This document shows positions 1 to 5,647 of a stretch of 5,647 nt of DNA, one piece after another; position 1 is the first letter of the stretch, and each line of letters opens with the position of its first letter. Position numbers and translations under genes: made by a program. Source of the stretch: Allobrachymonas sp. (GTDB lineage Bacteria; Pseudomonadota; Gammaproteobacteria; Burkholderiales; Burkholderiaceae_C); assembly GCA_030538335.1 (NCBI GenBank), contig JAUNUE010000123.1, forward strand, positions 1-5,647, in the 5' to 3' direction. A model generated the notes under the pieces. That model did no database searches and was not told the DNA's origin. It saw nothing but the letters and a program-made list of their open reading frames with translations.

Positions 1-2412
1 AAAGAGCGCAAGTCGCTGCGCGACCTGCTCAATGCCCTGCGCGAAACCTATTCCGGCACGATTGGCGCCGAGTTCATGCACACGCGCGACTTCAATGAAA
101 AGCGCTGGTGGCAGCAAAAAATGGAAAGCAGCCGCAGCAAGCCCATGCTCGATGCCGACCGCAAGCACCGCATCCTCGACCGCCTGACTGCCGCCGAAGG
201 GCTGGAGCGCTTTTTGCACAGCAAGTACGTGGGGCAAAAACGGTTTTCGCTCGAAGGGGGCGAAAGCTTTATCGTCGCCATGGACGAGGTGGTGCGCGAA
301 GCCAGCAAGCGCGGCCTGCAGGAAGTGGTCATCGGCATGGCGCACCGTGGGCGCCTCAACGTGCTGGTCAATATATTGGGCAAGCTGCCCAGCGAACTGT
401 TTGCCGAGTTTGAGCAAACGGCACCGCAAGACCTGCCGGGTGGCGACGTGAAATACCACCAGGGCTTCAGCTCCAACGTGTCCACGCCCGACGGCCCGCT
501 GCACCTGAGCCTGGCCTTCAACCCCTCACACCTCGAAATCGTCAACCCCGTGGTGCAAGGCTCGGTGCGCGCCCGCATGGATCGCCGCGGTGATCCGCAG
601 GGCAAGCACGTGTTGCCGCTGCTGGTGCATGGCGACGCCGCTTTTGCCGGGCAAGGCGTGGTGATGGAAACGCTGGCCTTGTCAGAAACGCGCGGCTACC
701 ACACGGGCGGCGCGCTGCACCTCGTCATCAACAACCAGATCGGCTTTACCACCAGCGACCCGCGCGACAGCCGTTCCACGCTGTACTGCACCGACGTGGT
801 CAAGATGATGGAAGCGCCCGTGCTGCACGTCAACGGCGACTACCCCGAAGCCGTGGCGCTGTGCGTGGAGTGGGCCATGGAATACCGCTCCACCTTCCAC
901 AAGGATGTGGTGGTCGACATCGTGTGCTTCCGCAAACTCGGCCACAACGAGCAAGACACGCCCATGCTCACCCAGCCGCTGATGTACAAGAAGATCAACC
1001 AGCATCCCGGCACGCGCAAACTCTACGCCGACCGCCTGGCCGCCCAGGGCTTGGGCGACACGCTGGGCGACGACATGGTGAAAGCCTACCGCACCGCCAT
1101 GGACGAAGGCCGCCACACGGTAGACCCGGTGCTGGGCGGCTACAAGCGCAACTACGCCGTCGACTGGATGCCCTACCACGACAACAAGTGGACCGACGCA
1201 GCCGATACTGCCATCCCCCCCGCCGACTGGAAGCGGCTGGCCGAGCGCATCACCACCGTGCCCGAAAACTTCAACGTGCACCCGCTGGCACGCAAGGTGC
1301 TGGATGACCGCGCCGCCATGGGGCGCGGCGACATCGCCGTGGATTGGGGCATGGGCGAGCACATGGCGTTTGCCACGCTGCTGGCCGAGGGCTTTGCGGT
1401 ACGCATTTCGGGGCAAGACAGCGGGCGCGGCACCTTCACCCACCGCCACGCCGTGCTGCACGACCAGAACCGCGAAAAGTTCGACGAAGGCAACTACATC
1501 CCGCTGCAGAACATCCAGGAAGAACAAGCCGCGTTTTCAGTCATTGACTCCATCCTCTCCGAAGAGGCGGTGCTTGGTTTTGAATACGGCTACGCTTCGA
1601 ATGACCCGCACACCATGGTGGTGTGGGAGGCGCAATTTGGCGACTTTGCCAACGGCGCACAAGTCGTCATCGACCAGTTCATCGCCAGCGGCGAAGTGAA
1701 GTGGGGGCGCTTGAACGGCATCACGCTCATGCTGCCGCACGGCTATGAAGGCCAGGGTCCTGAGCACAGCTCGGCCCGGCTGGAGCGCTTCATGCAGTTG
1801 GCGGCCGACACCAATATGCAGATCGTGCAGCCCACCACGGCCAGCCAGATCTTTCATGTGTTGCGGCGGCAAATGGTGCGCAACCTGCGCAAGCCGCTCA
1901 TCATCATGACGCCCAAATCGCTGCTGCGCAGCAAGGACGCCAGCTCCCCCGTAGAGGCTTTCACGCACGGCAGTTTCCAGACAGTCATCGCCGAACAGAA
2001 AGACGCTGTTGTTCAAAACGCCGACAAGGTCAAGCGTCTGGTGGTTTGCTCGGGCAAGGTCTACTACGACCTGGTCAAAAAACGCGAAGAACTGGGCACC
2101 GACGACACGGCGCTGATCCGCATCGAGCAGCTCTACCCCTTTCCGCACAAGGCGTTTGCAGCCGAAATCAAACGCTACCCGCAGGTGCAGGAAGTGGTGT
2201 GGTGCCAGGACGAACCGCAGAACCAGGGCGCGTGGTTTTTTGTGCAACATTCCCTTTTCGAAAACATGTCGCCGGGACAAAAGCTCGGCTATGCAGGGCG
2301 CGCCGCGTCGGCCTCACCGGCAGTCGGCTACATCCGCCTGCACCAGGAGCAACAGAAAAACCTGGTGGAAAACGCCTTTGCCCGTTTGAAAGGTTTTGTG
2401 CTGACGCGGTAA
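1..2412 (+). CDS. sucA: 2-oxoglutarate dehydrogenase E1 component, 5'-truncated by window edge
   Basis: The reading frame is open from base 1 and ends at TAA 2410-2412, giving 803 residues. E. coli SucA has 933, so roughly 130-150 N-terminal residues lie outside the window; the ATG at 76 is internal, because the codons before it already encode the conserved GAEFMH region. E1 is the thiamine diphosphate-dependent decarboxylase of the cytoplasmic 2-oxoglutarate dehydrogenase complex and transfers the succinyl group to the lipoyl arm of E2. Visible family motifs, in partial-protein numbering, are IGMAHRGRLN (about 111-120), the ThDP/Mg site HGDAA (210-214) followed by NN at 244-245, WEAQFGDFANGAQ from 542 and PHGYEGQGPEHSSARLER from 579. 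The C-terminal AGRAASASPAVGY stretch is also typical. No frameshift or missing key motif was seen. sucB follows after 57 nt. The alternative symbol is odhA. Identification is very secure. Confidence 0.97.
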   Translation, partial: KERKSLRDLLNALRETYSGTIGAEFMHTRDFNEKRWWQQKMESSRSKPMLDADRKHRILDRLTAAEGLERFLHSKYVGQKRFSLEGGESFIVAMDEVVREASKRGLQEVVIGMAHRGRLNVLVNILGKLPSELFAEFEQTAPQDLPGGDVKYHQGFSSNVSTPDGPLHLSLAFNPSHLEIVNPVVQGSVRARMDRRGDPQGKHVLPLLVHGDAAFAGQGVVMETLALSETRGYHTGGALHLVINNQIGFTTSDPRDSRSTLYCTDVVKMMEAPVLHVNGDYPEAVALCVEWAMEYRSTFHKDVVVDIVCFRKLGHNEQDTPMLTQPLMYKKINQHPGTRKLYADRLAAQGLGDTLGDDMVKAYRTAMDEGRHTVDPVLGGYKRNYAVDWMPYHDNKWTDAADTAIPPADWKRLAERITTVPENFNVHPLARKVLDDRAAMGRGDIAVDWGMGEHMAFATLLAEGFAVRISGQDSGRGTFTHRHAVLHDQNREKFDEGNYIPLQNIQEEQAAFSVIDSILSEEAVLGFEYGYASNDPHTMVVWEAQFGDFANGAQVVIDQFIASGEVKWGRLNGITLMLPHGYEGQGPEHSSARLERFMQLAADTNMQIVQPTTASQIFHVLRRQMVRNLRKPLIIMTPKSLLRSKDASSPVEAFTHGSFQTVIAEQKDAVVQNADKVKRLVVCSGKVYYDLVKKREELGTDDTALIRIEQLYPFPHKAFAAEIKRYPQVQEVVWCQDEPQNQGAWFFVQHSLFENMSPGQKLGYAGRAASASPAVGYIRLHQEQQKNLVENAFARLKGFVLTR

Positions 2413-2424
2413 GCGGCGGCGGCG
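2413..2424. repeat. (GCG)4 microsatellite just after the sucA stop
   Basis: Four perfect GCG units directly follow the sucA TAA in the 57-nt sucA-sucB gap. The rest of that gap shows no terminator-like hairpin and no clear promoter, consistent with co-transcription of sucA and sucB. Such short runs are common in GC-rich genomes and I assign no function. Confidence 0.5.
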
Positions 2425-2469
2425 CACCCTTTCGTCCACAACCCGAACATGTTTATCTGAAAGAATCCC

Positions 2470-3760
<1,291 letters not shown>

Positions 3761-3762
<2 letters not shown>

Positions 3763-3766
3763 GGAC
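3761..3766 (+). promoter_or_regulatory. Shine-Dalgarno of the SMR gene, overlapping the sucB stop
   Basis: GAGGAC shares its first two bases with the sucB TGA stop (3760-3762) and ends 7 nt before the ATG at 3774. This supports ATG 3774 over an in-frame TTG at 3759, which would give five extra residues and has no comparable site. The overlap suggests ribosomes finishing sucB can reinitiate on the SMR gene (translational coupling); that is inference from spacing. Confidence 0.65.
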
Positions 3767-3773
3767 GGGCGCA

Positions 3774-4097
3774 ATGGGCACCTCATGGTTGTTGCTGGTA
3801 CTGGCCAGCGTGTTTGAAATTGGCTGGCCGCTGGGCTTCAAGCTCAGCGGTCTGCCCGCCTTTCGCATCTGGGGTATCGTGATCGCCATTGTCTGCATGG
3901 GCTTGTCGGGCTGGCTTTTGTGGCTGGCACAAAAGCAGATCCCCATCGGCACCGCCTATGCTGTCTGGACGGGTATCGGCGGCGTGGGCACTTTCCTGAT
4001 TGGCGTTTTGTTTTTTGGCGACGCGCTTACACTCTGGCGCACCCTGGGAGCCGCCATGATTGTGGGCGGCGTTATTACCCTGAAGCTCGCGCAGTGA
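3774..4097 (+). CDS. sugE: SMR-family transporter, SugE/Gdx guanidinium-exporter type
   Basis: This 107-aa protein has the usual SMR length and four hydrophobic segments (about 4-22, 32-52, 58-81 and 87-103). SMR proteins are inner-membrane proton antiporters that work as dual-topology dimers. The membrane-embedded glutamate needed for coupling is E15 in TM1, followed by W18 as in Gdx proteins. The strongest marker is GTAYAVWTGIG (59-69), which is characteristic of the SugE/Gdx branch rather than EmrE-type multidrug pumps. S45 falls where Gdx proteins keep a substrate-site serine, by alignment from memory. The few charged residues are nearly balanced between the two sides (K23, R31, R89 against K54, K104), which fits dual topology. 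The gene begins 11 nt after sucB and is very probably co-transcribed with it. GC is about 59% by hand count, so it resembles the flanking genes. Known family members export guanidinium or small quaternary ammonium compounds; the actual substrate here is inferred. Confidence 0.88.
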   Translation: MGTSWLLLVLASVFEIGWPLGFKLSGLPAFRIWGIVIAIVCMGLSGWLLWLAQKQIPIGTAYAVWTGIGGVGTFLIGVLFFGDALTLWRTLGAAMIVGGVITLKLAQ

Positions 4098-4175
4098 ACT
4101 GTATATTGATGTAGTTCCAAGATCACTTCCGAGTTCCGTTCTGTGAATTCTTGCATATACCAAGGCAGGTAAGGA
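4098..4175. other. AT-rich spacer between the SMR gene and the unknown membrane gene
   Basis: This 78-nt stretch is about 41% GC by hand count, the first point at which composition drops sharply. Its left edge carries a 5-bp inverted repeat, GAACT (4096-4100) and AGTTC (4113-4117), with a 12-nt loop and no T-run, too weak to call a terminator. AGTTCC occurs twice (4113 and 4132). No convincing sigma-70 promoter was found; the best -10-like word, TATACC at 4156, has only a poor -35 partner. Confidence 0.5.
4162..4169 (+). promoter_or_regulatory. Probable Shine-Dalgarno of the unknown membrane gene
   Basis: The purine-rich word AAGGCAGG ends 6 nt before the ATG at 4176. A second AAGGA (4171-4175) touches the ATG and is too close to act. 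This site favours ATG 4176 over the internal ATG at 4239, which has no purine-rich leader. Confidence 0.4.
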
Positions 4176-4601
4176 ATGAGGATTTTCTCAACATCAAAAC
4201 CGTCAGAGCCTTCACAGTCTTTATGGCCCAAACGCATCATGCAGGTGCTTGCATTTCCAAATGCAATTGCAGCGGGCGTTGCATCTTCCACTCTGGTTTT
4301 TTGGCTAGGCACAACTCTTTTTCCTGTATTAATGGGCTTGCCGGAGAAACGTCCCTTTTTGGTCACGTTTTTTGCGATTCCAATAGCTTTTTTTATTGCA
4401 ATCGTTTTGGGAGCAATTGCCGCCTGGATGACATTTAATTTTTTATCCCGTTTGGAATTGAATTTCTTTTCATTGCTTTTCAATCTGTCGACTATCGCAA
4501 TCCTTTTTTCGGTTATGCGAACCAAGGAAGCGGCCGAGGTGCTCCAATTCATTGCCATGTTGGCAGACCTCTTTTTTTCAATTTGGCTTTTTTTCGTGTA
4601 A
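4176..4601 (+). CDS. Unrecognised small multi-pass membrane protein in low-GC DNA
   Basis: I do not recognise this 141-aa protein. It has a short polar, basic N-terminus (R2, K8, K19, R20) and then about four hydrophobic segments: 23-53, 61-90, 97-114 and 122-141. Short charged loops (EKR at 57-59, SRLE at 91-94, RTKEAAE at 115-121) separate them. The basic N-terminus suggests it faces the cytoplasm. It ends in a hydrophobic, aromatic tail. It lacks the GTAYAVW-type motif and the TM1 glutamate pattern of SMR proteins, so it does not look like an SMR partner subunit. GC is about 44% over 4201-4560 by hand count, far below its neighbours, with many T-rich codons; part of this reflects Phe/Leu/Ile content, but the spacer before it is also AT-rich, so recent acquisition is likely. 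It runs 78 nt after the SMR gene and ends 10 nt before lpdA, so it may be co-transcribed. That the frame is a real gene rests on the open frame, Shine-Dalgarno and membrane-protein pattern. Confidence 0.65.
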   Translation: MRIFSTSKPSEPSQSLWPKRIMQVLAFPNAIAAGVASSTLVFWLGTTLFPVLMGLPEKRPFLVTFFAIPIAFFIAIVLGAIAAWMTFNFLSRLELNFFSLLFNLSTIAILFSVMRTKEAAEVLQFIAMLADLFFSIWLFFV

Positions 4602-4611
4602 AGAACTTGTC

Positions 4612-5647
4612 ATGTCCAAAATATTTGACCTTATCGTTATTGGTGCCGGCCCCGGCGGCTATATCGCAGCCATCCGCGCGGCCCAACTCGGCAAGAAAGT
4701 CGCCTGTATCGACGCTGCCAGCAATGCCGAGGGCAAGCCCACACCGGGCGGCACCTGCACCAATGTGGGCTGCATCCCCAGCAAGGCGCTGCTGCAAAGC
4801 TCGGAATATTTTGAGCTGGCCCAAAAGCATTTTGCCGAACACGGCATCAGTGCCAACGGCGTGCAGATCGACGTTGCCGCGATGGTTGCCCGCAAGGACA
4901 AGGTGGTGGAGCAGAACAACGCGGGCATCCTGTATCTGTTCAAAAAGAACAAGGTGCAGTTCTTTCACGGCACGGGTTCTTTTGTGGCCGCACAAAAAGA
5001 AGGCGGTGTGGATGGTTACACCATCCAGGTCAGCCCGGCGCAAAAAGACGGCGCAGAAGAAACGCTGTTTGCGCCCCACATCGTCATCGCCACCGGTTCA
5101 CAGCCGCGCGCCTTGCCGGGTGCGCCGTTTGACGAGAAATTCATCCTGTCAAACACCGGCGCCCTGGCGCTGGCTGCCGTACCGCAAAAACTGGGCGTAA
5201 TCGGCGCAGGCGTGATCGGCCTGGAAATGGGCTCGGTCTGGCGGCGGCTGGGGGCAGAAGTCACCATCCTCGAAGGGCTACCCGATTTTCTCGGTGCGGC
5301 TGATGCACAAATCGCCCGCGATGCCAAACGCGCCTTCGACAAACAGGGCCTGAAGATGGCACTGGGCGTAAAAGTGGGCGATATCAAAGTCAACCCCAAA
5401 GCCAAATCCAGCGCTGTACAAGTTGCCTACACCAACGCCAAAGGCGAAGCGCAAACGCTGGAGGTTGACAAGCTCATCGTCAGCATCGGGCGTATCCCCA
5501 ACACCGAAGGGCTGAACGCCGAAGCGGTGGATCTGAAGATCGGCGAGCGCGGCGAGGTGGTGGTGAATGACCACTGCCAGACCAATCTGCCCGGCGTGTG
5601 GGCGGTGGGCGACGTGGTGCGCGGCCCCATGCTGGCGCACAAGGCCG
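4612..5647 (+). CDS. lpdA: Dihydrolipoamide dehydrogenase E3, 3'-truncated by window edge
   Basis: The first 345 residues of a protein usually about 475 aa long are present; the frame is still open at the right edge. E3 is an FAD-dependent dimer that reoxidises the E2 lipoyl group and reduces NAD+ to NADH. Visible elements are the N-terminal FAD dinucleotide fold VIGAGPGGYIAA (9-20), the redox-active disulfide in GGTCTNVGCIPSK (C49 and C54), ATGS (160-163), the NAD-binding fold VIGAGVIGLE (196-205) and the second FAD motif VWAVGD (329-334). The C-terminal dimerisation domain with the catalytic His-Glu pair lies outside the window. The protein begins directly with the FAD fold and has no fused lipoyl domain, unlike some pyruvate dehydrogenase E3s of betaproteobacteria, which fits the 2-oxoglutarate dehydrogenase role given by context (also named odhL). 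ATG 4612 has a weak AAAGAA site (4600-4605) that overlaps the preceding stop codon. Composition returns to GC-rich within the first codons. Confidence 0.96.
   Translation, partial: MSKIFDLIVIGAGPGGYIAAIRAAQLGKKVACIDAASNAEGKPTPGGTCTNVGCIPSKALLQSSEYFELAQKHFAEHGISANGVQIDVAAMVARKDKVVEQNNAGILYLFKKNKVQFFHGTGSFVAAQKEGGVDGYTIQVSPAQKDGAEETLFAPHIVIATGSQPRALPGAPFDEKFILSNTGALALAAVPQKLGVIGAGVIGLEMGSVWRRLGAEVTILEGLPDFLGAADAQIARDAKRAFDKQGLKMALGVKVGDIKVNPKAKSSAVQVAYTNAKGEAQTLEVDKLIVSIGRIPNTEGLNAEAVDLKIGERGEVVVNDHCQTNLPGVWAVGDVVRGPMLAHKA

Noticed and set aside
682..1527. 281-codon antisense open frame within sucA
   Set aside because: A shadow frame opposite highly conserved E1 sequence, His/Val/Ala-rich with no domain pattern.
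3765..3768. ACGG near the SMR start, recalling the loop of guanidine-II (mini-ykkC) riboswitches
   Set aside because: The flanking bases do not pair into a stem and there is no second ACGR hairpin upstream; the site lies at the sucB stop and is explained by the ribosome-binding site.
4133..4161. Possible sigma-70 promoter upstream of the unknown membrane gene (GTTCCG, 17 nt, TATACC)
   Set aside because: The -35 match is poor and such -10-like words are expected by chance in AT-rich DNA.
3956..4558. 200-codon antisense open frame spanning the SMR gene's 3' end and the unknown membrane gene
   Set aside because: Its Lys/Ile-rich sequence is what antisense of T-rich hydrophobic codons gives, it crosses two genes, and its first codons lack a convincing leader. 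The + strand frame has a better ribosome site and a coherent membrane-protein pattern. It is the least certain of the rejected frames.
4571..4595. T-runs at the end of the unknown membrane gene as an intrinsic terminator
   Set aside because: No GC-rich inverted repeat precedes them; they are Phe codons in the hydrophobic C-terminus.

Overview
The window reads as a chromosomal central-metabolism locus from a GC-rich proteobacterium, most likely a betaproteobacterium of the Burkholderiales (Comamonadaceae-like). This rests on the sucA-sucB-lpdA order with a dedicated E3 gene, GC-rich codon usage, and the style of the E1/E2/E3 proteins. Genus cannot be fixed by eye. All five genes lie on the + strand.

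Layout: (1) 1-2412, the C-terminal 803 residues of 2-oxoglutarate dehydrogenase E1 (sucA/odhA), with the 5' end outside the window. (2) 2470-3762, complete dihydrolipoyl succinyltransferase E2 (sucB/odhB), 430 aa. (3) 3774-4097, a 107-aa small multidrug resistance (SMR) transporter of the SugE/Gdx guanidinium-exporter type, which starts 11 nt after the sucB stop with its Shine-Dalgarno overlapping that stop. (4) 4176-4601, a 141-aa predicted multi-pass membrane protein that I do not recognise, in a clearly AT-richer segment (about 44% GC by hand count, against about 59% in the SMR gene and more in sucA). (5) 4612-5647, the first 345 residues of dihydrolipoamide dehydrogenase E3 (lpdA/odhL), running off the right edge. 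It is open to the last base.

E1, E2 and E3 together form the 2-oxoglutarate dehydrogenase complex of the TCA cycle: E1 decarboxylates 2-oxoglutarate with thiamine diphosphate, E2 passes the succinyl group from its lipoyl arm to CoA, and E3 reoxidises the lipoyl group and makes NADH. The unusual part is the 849-nt gap between the E2 and E3 genes. It is filled by two small membrane-protein genes, one a recognisable SMR exporter tightly coupled to sucB, the other an AT-rich unknown. The low-GC stretch looks like a later insertion into a formerly compact sucA-sucB-(sugE)-lpdA operon. No transposase, integrase, tRNA, rRNA, CRISPR array or convincing intrinsic terminator was seen. I found no strong evidence for a new multi-gene system; the unknown membrane gene and its odd setting are the best leads.
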